Assembly (NCBI GenBank): GCA_030826765.1
Contig: JAUUDM010000021.1
Coordinates: 1 to 45,918 of the forward strand
Length of the DNA stretch: 45,918 bases
Origin: Nautiliales bacterium
GTDB lineage: Bacteria; Campylobacterota; Campylobacteria; Campylobacterales; JAADDX01
Reading direction: 5' to 3'
Part shown: positions 17,449 to 24,611 of the stretch, piece by piece
Position numbering within the stretch: the stretch's first letter is position 1
How the letters are laid out: every line of letters starts with the position of its first letter
Notes under the pieces: generated by a model
The model's database searches: none
What the model saw: the letters and a program-made list of their open reading frames with translations, nothing else
Told to the model about the DNA's origin: nothing
Made by a program: the position numbers and the translations under genes

Positions 17449-18200
17449 TGTTTTACCTCCACTAATATCATTTTTGCTTCATCTTCTCTCAGTGCTATTC
17501 TACTTTTATTTACTTCCACTTCAAAAGTATTTTTTGCTATTGTATGTTTTAAAAGTTTTATCTTCTCACCCTTTACAATTCCAAGAGAATAAAGTCTACT
17601 TTTTAAAGGCTCGGTAGCAATTATTTTTTTTATAACTCCCTCTTGTCCTATCTTCATCTCGCTTACATTCATTTTTACTCCTTTTGTAAAAAGTAATCTT
17701 TCTACTTTTTTACCATTTTTTATTTCAATAAGCTCTACACTTACATCAATTCTTTCTAAATCTTGTAATGATGGTAATATTACCTTTTTTTTCAAGTCAT
17801 AATATCTATCATATTTATCTACAATCCCAAGTTTTCTTTTTAACTCTTGGGGAGTTATTTCAAATGGTAAATTTTGAAATAACTCATAAAATTGCGGACT
17901 ATAATGATGTTTTAATCTTGATATTCTCACAATACCACTATTTGGCTTAAATTTTTCTACCAAAATTTCTTTTACAAATCTATTTATTCCAACTTCAATA
18001 ATTTCATCATCAAATTTTGCCCAATTAATCCAATGCGTTTTTATATTTTGTGTTGTTATTATCTTAGTTAAAAGCTCATTAACACCATTTTTTTCACTAA
18101 TCGGTAAATTGTAGCTTTTTGCTTCTGGTTCTTTTTGGACTAAATAAGCAAGCTTTGATAATAAAAATATATTTTCTTGTATATTCAATACTTCTTTCAT
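17445..18200 (-). CDS. Fusion of a Rep_3 (RepB)-like winged-helix region with a C-terminal FeoA domain
   Basis: 251 residues in two parts. Residues ~176-249 are a FeoA (SH3-like) domain: MKIGQEGVIKKI, RLYSLGIVKGEKI and a closing IALREDEAKMILVE. Residues ~40-175 resemble plasmid replication initiators of the Rep_3 family. HWINWAKFDDEIIEVGINRFV fits the end of the first winged helix. SPQFYELFQN...EITPQELKRKLGI...YYDLKKKVILPSLQDLERI and KNGKKVERLLF fit the second. Standard FeoA is only ~75-85 residues. The neighbouring feoB (4-base overlap) confirms an iron role; the winged-helix part suggests DNA binding, probably to the three inverted repeats upstream. The regulatory role is inference. The ribosome site AAAAAGG lies inside the nearest repeat. 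Confidence 0.75.
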   Translation of the reverse strand: MKEVLNIQENIFLLSKLAYLVQKEPEAKSYNLPISEKNGVNELLTKIITTQNIKTHWINWAKFDDEIIEVGINRFVKEILVEKFKPNSGIVRISRLKHHYSPQFYELFQNLPFEITPQELKRKLGIVDKYDRYYDLKKKVILPSLQDLERIDVSVELIEIKNGKKVERLLFTKGVKMNVSEMKIGQEGVIKKIIATEPLKSRLYSLGIVKGEKIKLLKHTIAKNTFEVEVNKSRIALREDEAKMILVEVKQ

Positions 18201-18202
18201 TT

Positions 18203-18224
18203 ACGACCTTTTTATTTAAGTCGT
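18203..18224. promoter_or_regulatory. Inverted repeat 1, ACGAC-N12-GTCGT (start and RBS region of the feo operon)
   Basis: Perfect 5-base arms (18203-18207 and 18220-18224) with a 12-base A/T spacer. It begins three bases before the start codon at 18200, contains the AAAGG ribosome site and reaches the predicted transcription start. A protein bound here would block initiation; the RNA could also fold. Part of a set of three with the same arm sequence and spacer length. Confidence 0.7.
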
Positions 18225-18226
18225 TA

Positions 18227-18235
18227 ATTATAACA
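18227..18235 (-). promoter_or_regulatory. Extended -10 promoter of the feo operon
   Basis: On the minus strand TGT-TATAAT (TATAAT at 18227-18232) gives a predicted start near 18220, inside inverted repeat 1, and a leader of only about 20 bases. Confidence 0.6.
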
Positions 18236-18282
18236 CAAAAAAATATAAAATTAAAGCTATTCAAAAGAAGTTAAATATTTTG

Positions 18283-18304
18283 ACGACTTATATTCTTTTG
18301 TCGT
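18283..18304. promoter_or_regulatory. Inverted repeat 2, ACGAC-N12-GTCGT
   Basis: Second copy with identical arms (18283-18287, 18300-18304) and the same 12-base spacer length, centred 80 bases from copy 1 and upstream of the predicted feo promoter. Confidence 0.7.
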
Positions 18305-18344
18305 TGAATTTTAACCAAAAAAAATAGAATTGTCAATAGAAGTG

Positions 18345-18366
18345 ACGACTTTTTTATGCTTGTCGT
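18345..18366. promoter_or_regulatory. Inverted repeat 3, ACGAC-N12-GTCGT
   Basis: Third copy (arms 18345-18349 and 18362-18366, 12-base spacer), centred 62 bases from copy 2. All three copies lie in the 212-base gap between the feo operon and the Pal-like gene; the rest of the gap is A/T-rich without an open frame. Confidence 0.7.
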
Positions 18367-18377
18367 TAAATACTACC

Positions 18378-18419
18378 AAAAAAAAAAAAAGAAAATAAGA
18401 GAATAAAAACTCTTATTTT
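18378..18419 (-). terminator. Rho-independent terminator of the Pal-like gene
   Basis: On the minus strand a 10-bp stem AAAATAAGAG/CTCTTATTTT (18410-18419 with 18392-18401) around an 8-base loop is followed by C and thirteen T. The stem overlaps the stop codon of the lipoprotein gene. Confidence 0.85.
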
Positions 18420-19123
18420 ACTATACAATCTATATTATTATTTTCTAAATATTGACTTTTATCAATCACCACAACCCTTCTATTAAGTCTTCTACCATCT
18501 TCTGTTTTATTTGAGGCTATAGGATAATCTTTTCCATATCCTGCTATAGTAATTCTTTTTGAATTTATGTTAAATTTATGAACTAATATATCTTTCAATG
18601 CATTTGCTCTTTTTAAAGATAATTTTTTATTATAATCATAACTACCTATATTATCCGTAAATCCTTCTATTTTTATTTTTATTTTTTTATTTTTTTTCAA
18701 TAATTTAGCAAGTTTTTCTATTTTAGGATAATATTTTTTATCTATTTTATAGCTATTAAATTTAAAGTTAAATCTAAATATTTGTAAAATAGGACAACCT
18801 TTAAAATCAACTTTCATACCTTTTGGAGTGTTTGGACATTTATCAAATAAATCAATTATTTTATCTCCATCGCTATCTATGGCACATCCATTTTTATCTA
18901 CTTTCGCTCCTTTTGGAGTAGCTGGACATTTATCTTTGTAATCAGCAACACCATCTTTATCACTATCTTTTTTATAATTAATCCACCCTACAACTTTTTC
19001 ATCACCCATCATCTGAGCTACTGAACTTGGCTGCTCTGGAAAAGCATTATAACTATCTTCTGCACATCCTGCTAAAAATAAACTCATTCCTATACCTATA
19101 ATTATTATCATATTTTTTTTCAT
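18413..19123 (-). CDS. OmpA/Pal-like lipoprotein with thrombospondin type 3 repeats
   Basis: About 236 residues. The signal peptide ends in lipobox LAGC. Residues ~50-110 hold two Asp-rich, calcium-binding-type repeats (DSDKDGVADYKDKCP and DSDGDKIIDLFDKCP, each followed by a TPKG...V...GC block). The C-terminal ~110 residues are an OmpA-family peptidoglycan-binding domain with EGFTDNIGSYDYN, LSLKRANALKDIL and GYGKDYPIASN...RRLNRRV. Such proteins anchor the outer membrane to peptidoglycan. The ATG at 19123 with GGAG upstream is preferred to an upstream in-frame ATG at 19195 that lies inside ftsK. It may be co-transcribed with ftsK and ends in a strong terminator. Confidence 0.88.
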   Translation of the reverse strand: MKKNMIIIIGIGMSLFLAGCAEDSYNAFPEQPSSVAQMMGDEKVVGWINYKKDSDKDGVADYKDKCPATPKGAKVDKNGCAIDSDGDKIIDLFDKCPNTPKGMKVDFKGCPILQIFRFNFKFNSYKIDKKYYPKIEKLAKLLKKNKKIKIKIEGFTDNIGSYDYNKKLSLKRANALKDILVHKFNINSKRITIAGYGKDYPIASNKTEDGRRLNRRVVVIDKSQYLENNNIDCIVK

Positions 19124-19139
19124 ACTATACTCCAAAATT

Positions 19140-21413
19140 TTAATTTTGTAAAATTTCTCTTTGACCTTTCGCATTTGGTGAAGATAAAAATCCACTTGCT
19201 TCCAATTGTTCTATAATATTTGCTGCTCTATTATATCCAATTTGTAATCTTCTTTGCAAATAACTTATAGATGTTTTATTCTCATTAAGTATAATTTGCT
19301 TTGCTTCTTCATACAATTCATCTTTATTTTTTATCTCTTCACTTACTCCACTATCTACTGATTCAGCTAAAAAATGCTCATCATAATTTACACTTCTTTG
19401 AGCTTTTAAAAATTCAACTATTTTTTCTATCTCTTCTTCTGTAGTAAAAGGTGCATGGAGTCTTACTAATGTAGAACTTCCAGGAGGAGTAAATAACATA
19501 TCTCCTCTTCCAAGAAGACTTTCTGCACCAAATGTATCAAGTATAACTTTACTATCTATTTTTTGACCAACTTTATAACTAATTCTACTTGGTAAATTCG
19601 CTTTTATAAGTCCTGTGACTACATCAACACTTGGTCTTTGAGTCGCCACAATTAAATGAATTCCACTTGCTCTTGCCATTTGAGCAAGTCTTGCAATAGA
19701 ATATTCTACATCTTTACCACCAGTCATCATCAAATCAGCTAGCTCATCAATAATTACAACAATATATGGGATTTTATTTTCTGTAAATTTTGCATTATAA
19801 TTTTCTATATTTTTTACTTTTCCATCACTCATAAGCTTATATCTTCTCTCCATCTCTTTTACCATATTACTAAGGCCTGCAATAGCTTTTTTAGGCTCAG
19901 TAATTACTGGAGTTAATAAATGAGGAATATCATTATAAATAGAAAATTCAAGCATTTTAGGGTCAATCATCATAAGTTTTAAATCATCTGGAGAATTTCT
20001 ATATAAAAGAGATAAAATCATAGCATTAATCCCTACACTTTTTCCACTACCAGTAGTACCAGCAATCAAAAGATGAGGAAGTTTTGCCAAATCTGTAACA
20101 AATGGTTTACCTACTATATCTTTACCAAGAGCTATTAAAAGAGGTGCTTTTGAGTTTTTAAATAAATCAGTTTCAAGTATTTCTCTAAGATAAATAGTTT
20201 CTATTTCATCATTTGGTATTTCTATTCCAACTACATCTTTACCAGGAACTGGGGCTTGTATTCTAATAGTACTAGCTTTTAAAGCCATTGCCAAATCATC
20301 TTGAAGATTTAAAATTTTACTTACTTTAATATGTGCAAGTGGTTTAAATTCAAAAGTTGTAACAACAGGACCTGTATAAGTTCGAACGACATCACCTTCA
20401 ATTTTAAAATTTCTAAGTTTATTAAGTAAAAGATTTACTTTTTTGTCTATTTCTTCTTCATTTATATGAGTTTCTCTTTTAGGTGGAACTTTAAGAAAAT
20501 TTAAGTTAGGAAGTTTAAAATCTTTAGGTTTTGCAATTTTTCCTTTTTCTATATCTTTTAATAACTCTTTGTTTTCATCTAATTCAGAAACTATTTCAAC
20601 TTTTTTATCTGTTTTTTGACTTTCTTCTATTTCATTTTTTGTTTCATTTATTTCTTTTTCATCTTTTTTTACAATTTCAATTTCTTTAGGCTCTTCATCT
20701 TCAAGCTTATTTTCTATCTCATCTATGTTTTTAATTTCTTTAACTTCTTGTTCTATATATTCATCATATTCACCAGAAGCTAATTCCTTATTATTACTCT
20801 CATTTACATTATTTTCTTCTAAATCACTGTTTGTTTCTATATTATGAATAGTTTCTAAACTATTTTTGATATATTCTTCAATATTTTGTTCTTTTTCTTC
20901 ATTTTTTATCTCTTTATTATCATTGTCATTTTCTATTATTTTTTCTACTTCTATTTTTTTATTTTGTTTTTTATCGTTATTTAATAATTTATTTTTTTTA
21001 GATAATTTTATATTTGGCATATCTAATTTCAAAATTAAAACAGAAATAGCAAATAAAAATAATATTATTAAAATAACTCCAATTGTTCCAATAAAAGGTT
21101 TCATTGCATTTACAAAAAGATTTCCAAAAGCACCCTTTGATAAAAGTAGCGATTGTACAATAGAAAAAGAGATAAAAAGTATAAAAACAGCAAAAATTCT
21201 TTCAAAAACTTCTACTTTTAAATTTTTATAAAAAGCGTATAAAATCCACATTATATAAAAAGGAGTTAAATAACTTAAATAACCAAATAATAATATATTA
21301 CTACTTCCTAAAAATTTTCCATAACTACCAACATAACTATTTTCTGGGAAAAGTGTTGCTATAAAAATAAATATAGAAAAAATAAACCCCGATAAATAAA
21401 TAACTCTTTTTAT
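19140..21413 (-). CDS. ftsK: DNA translocase FtsK (apparent non-standard start codon)
   Basis: Septal DNA pump for chromosome dimer resolution. Membrane helices at the N-terminus are followed by a long Glu/Lys/Asn-rich linker. The motor domain has AGTTGSGKSVG (Walker A), VIIDELADLMM (Walker B) and VATQRPSVDVVTG. A C-terminal gamma winged helix (SYLQRRLQIGYNRAANIIEQLE) recognises KOPS-type sites. The first ATG is at 21251, but in-frame sequence upstream encodes a good first helix and the epsilon-type segment IATLFPENSYVGSYGKFLG. It continues back to the flgL stop with no ATG, GTG or TTG. I placed the start at an ATA (21411-21413) six bases after AAAAAAGGA; a -1 frameshift is the alternative. 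The ATG at 21251 would remove the first membrane helix. Confidence 0.85.
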   Translation of the reverse strand: MKRVIYLSGFIFSIFIFIATLFPENSYVGSYGKFLGSSNILLFGYLSYLTPFYIMWILYAFYKNLKVEVFERIFAVFILFISFSIVQSLLLSKGAFGNLFVNAMKPFIGTIGVILIILFLFAISVLILKLDMPNIKLSKKNKLLNNDKKQNKKIEVEKIIENDNDNKEIKNEEKEQNIEEYIKNSLETIHNIETNSDLEENNVNESNNKELASGEYDEYIEQEVKEIKNIDEIENKLEDEEPKEIEIVKKDEKEINETKNEIEESQKTDKKVEIVSELDENKELLKDIEKGKIAKPKDFKLPNLNFLKVPPKRETHINEEEIDKKVNLLLNKLRNFKIEGDVVRTYTGPVVTTFEFKPLAHIKVSKILNLQDDLAMALKASTIRIQAPVPGKDVVGIEIPNDEIETIYLREILETDLFKNSKAPLLIALGKDIVGKPFVTDLAKLPHLLIAGTTGSGKSVGINAMILSLLYRNSPDDLKLMMIDPKMLEFSIYNDIPHLLTPVITEPKKAIAGLSNMVKEMERRYKLMSDGKVKNIENYNAKFTENKIPYIVVIIDELADLMMTGGKDVEYSIARLAQMARASGIHLIVATQRPSVDVVTGLIKANLPSRISYKVGQKIDSKVILDTFGAESLLGRGDMLFTPPGSSTLVRLHAPFTTEEEIEKIVEFLKAQRSVNYDEHFLAESVDSGVSEEIKNKDELYEEAKQIILNENKTSISYLQRRLQIGYNRAANIIEQLEASGFLSSPNAKGQREILQN

Positions 21414-21449
21414 AATAAATCCTTTTTTAAATAGAATTTTACCATAATT

Positions 21450-23978
21450 TTATCTCATATAACTAACCAACGATAGTCCATTAACTTTAGAAATAGTTGC
21501 AAGCATTGCTTGATAATTTAATTGTAATTTTTGAAGTTTCATACTCGCTTCAGCCATATCTACATCTATCACATCACTTTTTAATGTCTCAACATGTGTC
21601 ACTAATGTCTCATTTCTTTGTTGTGTATGTTCTAATGATTTTGAAATAGCTCCAATTTTTGTATGATTTTTATTGATATGATCTAAAATATGATCAATTA
21701 ATTCAATACCATTTTCAATTCCTATATTTCTAGGATCAGATGAATCTCCATCTGATCTCATTTTACCATCTCGTACACTTTGAATAATATCATCTAGTTG
21801 ATGAAAAATATCAACTTTTGGCTCATCTACTGTAAGTGCATTATTTGAATTAAATGTAAAAACTGGACTACTTCCATCATAACTATCTGTATCATTATCA
21901 TGCATTTCAAATTTCATTTTTGTAACTGAATTATTTTTATCTTCTATAAAAAGTTTCCCATCTTGAAGTCCAACATTTACATCTTTTTTAGAATCAGATA
22001 CTGCATTTTTATAATCTGTAAAATCATTATTTGCAGGTAGGTTACCACTCATTAGCATACCTATTACATCGCTAAGTTGTTTATAACTCATTCCTTTTGT
22101 TATATGCTCTTTATTACACAATTTACAAGTTTTAGGGTCAAGTTCTTGAGTAATAGTAGTTTTATCGTGAATAGGAGTTTTATCTCCTTTATTATCAAGA
22201 ATATCATAAGTATGACCATCTACTGTAAATGTCGATAAATGTCCATTACTATCTGCTGTATCTCTTAAAGTAATAGTGGCTTGTTTAATATTTCCATTTT
22301 TATCAGTGTAATTTAATTCTAACTTTTTACCATCAATATCATCTTTTCCACTTACATCAATAAGTTCTGTATCTTCTGTAGCTGGTAATTGAGTCTTTTT
22401 ATCTATTTGAGCTACATTTGAAATAAGATTTCTTCCATCTACTTTAAAATTTGTTTTATCTTCTGTAAGTCCATCTTTTCTAGCAAATACATTTATAGAA
22501 TTATCATTATTATCTTTTGCATCATCCATTTTAAATTCTAAATTAGACTTTTCATCTTTATCTATTGTATTATCTTTTATAAATAATTTTCCATTATCTA
22601 AACTAACATCTACATCACCAAAATTATCTTTAATATTATCAATTAAATCTTGCATAGTGGTTGTACCATCAATATCAAGCGTTTCATCTACATCATTTCC
22701 ATTTGTATCTTTTCCACTTAAATGTAAAGATGAAATATTTTGATTTAAAACATTACGAAGTTTATCACTTGGTTTAGCAAATTCTTCTTTATCAATAGTT
22801 CTAAATTCTGAATCCAATGAAAAAATTCTATTATCAAAATTTTTATTATGCGCAGAAACTTCCGATAAATTTCTAAGTGAAGAAAAATTACTTTTTGTAA
22901 AACTAACCGCGTAATCACCATTTGTTACAACATCATCCAAATTATTTTCATCCTTATCACTTGCTACCATAGAAAAATCTGTAACCATTTTACCAGTTGT
23001 TGCATCTTTAATTGAAATTTGTCCAAATTGATTCATACTTACATCTACTGCTTTTGTAACAGCATTATTCCCAAAAGCCTTACCTATTTTATTAAGTAAG
23101 TCATCTATTTTAGCACTATTAGTAAGAGAAAATTTTTCACTAAAAGTCTCTCCTGTTGGTTTTCTTCCTTTAATATAAAAATAACTTGTTCCATCTGTGT
23201 AACTATCTGTAGCCGAATCATAAATATCACTTACGCCTGTTAGTTGCCTAATCTCAGAGTCAGTTGAAAGTGAAACTTGTTTTGGATAATCATCTGTTAC
23301 TGCTGTTTGATTATCAGCTTTTATATTTTTATCTATGTAATATTTTCCATTCTTTAAAACAACAAATTCTGGATGTTCTTTTAATGCATCAAAATGTTTT
23401 ACATTTGTCTCTATATGTTTTGAATAATCTTTATCAATTCCTTGAAACAGAGTTGCTCCATCAATATTATACTCTTGCTCTACAAGTGATCCTAGTTTTG
23501 CTTTGATATGCTTATCATTTCCGTGATAATTTCCAGCATCATCTATTGGCTTTGTATCAAATGCTGTTCCTGCAAAAAGAAATTTACCATCAATTGAAGT
23601 ATTTGCTAATTGTTGTAAATGTTTTTTAAGTCCATCTAATTCATCTGCTAACGCTGAACTTGAAGTATTATTATTTACTGCACTTGCAGCTTGAAGTAAT
23701 GTAGTTTTAAAAGAAGTAAGAGTTGTCATCATATCATTCATAGTAGTATCTGTATTATTTGCAAATGTTTGAGCTGTTTTTGATGTATTAACTACTTGTG
23801 TTAAAGTATTACTTTCATTATCAAGTCTTAATGTATCTGTAAAAATTTTTGGATCATCATTCATTTTAGAAATTTTCATTCCAGTTGAAATTTGATCAGT
23901 TACTTTATTCAAATTACTATATGTTGTTTGCTGATCATAAATAAATTTTGAATATAAACTATTTGTAGTAACTCTCAT
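21450..23978 (-). CDS. flgL: Flagellar hook-filament junction protein FlgL (HAP3)
   Basis: 842 residues, against ~300 in enteric bacteria; long FlgL proteins occur in Campylobacterota. Conserved ends: the N-terminal MRVTTNSLYSKFIYDQQTTYSNLNK... with ISTGMKISKMNDDP, and the C-terminal VETLKSDVIDVDMAEASMKLQKLQLNYQAML...LSLVSYMR. Both are coiled-coil D0/D1 regions. The large middle is Asp/Asn/Lys-rich, repetitive surface domain sequence. Unusually it contains a CKLC motif near residues 617-620; cysteine is rare in flagellar axial proteins. The ribosome site AAGGAT precedes the ATG. A sigma-54-like element lies upstream, consistent with middle/late flagellar expression. It is secreted by the flagellar export apparatus. 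Confidence 0.9.
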   Translation of the reverse strand: MRVTTNSLYSKFIYDQQTTYSNLNKVTDQISTGMKISKMNDDPKIFTDTLRLDNESNTLTQVVNTSKTAQTFANNTDTTMNDMMTTLTSFKTTLLQAASAVNNNTSSSALADELDGLKKHLQQLANTSIDGKFLFAGTAFDTKPIDDAGNYHGNDKHIKAKLGSLVEQEYNIDGATLFQGIDKDYSKHIETNVKHFDALKEHPEFVVLKNGKYYIDKNIKADNQTAVTDDYPKQVSLSTDSEIRQLTGVSDIYDSATDSYTDGTSYFYIKGRKPTGETFSEKFSLTNSAKIDDLLNKIGKAFGNNAVTKAVDVSMNQFGQISIKDATTGKMVTDFSMVASDKDENNLDDVVTNGDYAVSFTKSNFSSLRNLSEVSAHNKNFDNRIFSLDSEFRTIDKEEFAKPSDKLRNVLNQNISSLHLSGKDTNGNDVDETLDIDGTTTMQDLIDNIKDNFGDVDVSLDNGKLFIKDNTIDKDEKSNLEFKMDDAKDNNDNSINVFARKDGLTEDKTNFKVDGRNLISNVAQIDKKTQLPATEDTELIDVSGKDDIDGKKLELNYTDKNGNIKQATITLRDTADSNGHLSTFTVDGHTYDILDNKGDKTPIHDKTTITQELDPKTCKLCNKEHITKGMSYKQLSDVIGMLMSGNLPANNDFTDYKNAVSDSKKDVNVGLQDGKLFIEDKNNSVTKMKFEMHDNDTDSYDGSSPVFTFNSNNALTVDEPKVDIFHQLDDIIQSVRDGKMRSDGDSSDPRNIGIENGIELIDHILDHINKNHTKIGAISKSLEHTQQRNETLVTHVETLKSDVIDVDMAEASMKLQKLQLNYQAMLATISKVNGLSLVSYMR

Positions 23979-24010
23979 CTCAAATCCTTCTTTTTATAAT
24001 AAAAATTATA

Positions 24011-24027
24011 AGCAAATTATATTCCAA
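24011..24027 (-). promoter_or_regulatory. Sigma-54-like (-24/-12) promoter for flgL
   Basis: The minus strand reads TTGGAATATAATTTGCT, with GG and GC separated by ten bases as in the RpoN consensus. Predicted start is about 20-25 bases before the flgL ATG. A TATAAT-like sequence nearby leaves a sigma-70 start possible. Confidence 0.5.
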
Positions 24028-24103
24028 TTAGTAAATATACTTCTATTTGCCTAAATAATCGGTTTTTCTATATAAAAATATTGTTTTTTTTCAAAAAAAA
24101 AGA

Positions 24104-24109
24104 TAAAAT
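24104..24109 (+). promoter_or_regulatory. Possible -10 element for the HU gene
   Basis: GA-TAAAAT lies about 32 bases before the HU start, after a run of T and A tracts. No -35 box is evident, so support is modest. Confidence 0.4.
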
Positions 24110-24140
24110 ATTAAAAATTCACACAATTAAGGAGAATGAT

Positions 24141-24416
24141 ATGAAAAAAGCAGAATTAATCGAAGCAGTTTCATCAAAAACTGGTCTTAGTAAAACTGAT
24201 GTAGATGCTGTAATTAAAGCAACAATTGAAACTATAACTGAAGCTGTAGCAAAAGATGATAAAGTATCTTTTATAGGATTTGGTAGCTTTGAAAGAACAA
24301 CAAGAGCTGGAAGAAAAGCAAAAATCCCTGGAACTGATAAAATTGTAGATATTCCAGAAAGTAAAAGTGTAAAATTTAAAGTTGGTAAACAATTTAAAGA
24401 ATTAGTAAATAAATAA
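24141..24416 (+). CDS. HU-family DNA-binding protein
   Basis: A 91-residue histone-like protein that bends and compacts DNA. The start MKKAELIEAVSSKTGLSK, the central FIGFGSFERTTRAGRKAKIPGT with the DNA-intercalating arm, and FKVGKQFKELV match the HU/IHF family at full length. The strong AAGGAG (24129-24134) marks ATG 24141 as the start; the upstream in-frame ATG at 24081 is not supported. It stands alone between divergent flgL and tRNA-Leu. Confidence 0.95.
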   Translation: MKKAELIEAVSSKTGLSKTDVDAVIKATIETITEAVAKDDKVSFIGFGSFERTTRAGRKAKIPGTDKIVDIPESKSVKFKVGKQFKELVNK

Positions 24417-24444
24417 TCTACTTGATTTTATATCATTTATTTAT

Positions 24445-24450
24445 TATAAT
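24445..24450 (+). promoter_or_regulatory. -10 element for tRNA-Leu
   Basis: TATAAT about 42 bases before the mature tRNA 5' end gives a leader of about 35 bases that contains a perfect hairpin. Confidence 0.5.
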
Positions 24451-24467
24451 TCTATCCCCCAAATTTT

Positions 24468-24488
24468 AGAGATTGATTTTCAATCTCT
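24468..24488 (+). other. Hairpin immediately upstream of tRNA-Leu
   Basis: AGAGATTG (24468-24475) and CAATCTCT (24481-24488) form a perfect 8-bp stem with an ATTTT loop, ending three bases before the mature tRNA. It could terminate HU transcription (only a short T-run follows) or be a structured leader next to the RNase P cleavage site. Confidence 0.5.
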
Positions 24489-24491
24489 TTT

Positions 24492-24576
24492 GCCGAAGTG
24501 GTGAAATGGTAGACACGACGGATTCAAAATCCGTTGAGCTTTGCTCATGAGGGTTCGAGTCCCTCCTTCGGTACCA
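24492..24576 (+). tRNA. tRNA-Leu (anticodon CAA)
   Basis: An 85-nt class II tRNA with acceptor GCCGAAG/CTTCGGT (one G-T pair), an encoded CCA, and anticodon stem ACGGA/TCCGT. The loop TTCAAAA gives anticodon CAA for TTG codons. A short variable arm (GAGCTTTGCTC) and the T-arm GGGTTCGAGTCCC complete the fold. Confidence 0.96.
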
Positions 24577-24611
24577 CTTTCTAAAGATTATCCAATAAAA
24601 AATATATTATT

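Noticed and set aside
18378-18390. A run of thirteen A that might be a phase-variable tract
   Set aside because: On the minus strand it is the T-run of a strong terminator after the Pal-like stop codon, outside any coding frame, so phase variation of a protein is not indicated.
18201-18412. The three feo repeats considered as plasmid iterons or an integrated replication origin
   Set aside because: They are inverted repeats rather than direct iterons, and no other plasmid genes, DnaA boxes or mobility genes are nearby; an operator role at feo explains them better.
19124-19195. Upstream in-frame extension of the OmpA/Pal-like lipoprotein
   Set aside because: It would add 24 residues before a complete signal peptide with its own GGAG site; the lipobox position supports the start at 19123.
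20866-21231. A 121-codon open frame on the + strand rich in Ser, Phe and Ile
   Set aside because: It is antisense to the FtsK linker and membrane region; the hydrophobic composition mirrors A/T-rich Glu/Lys codons and there is no ribosome site or family match.
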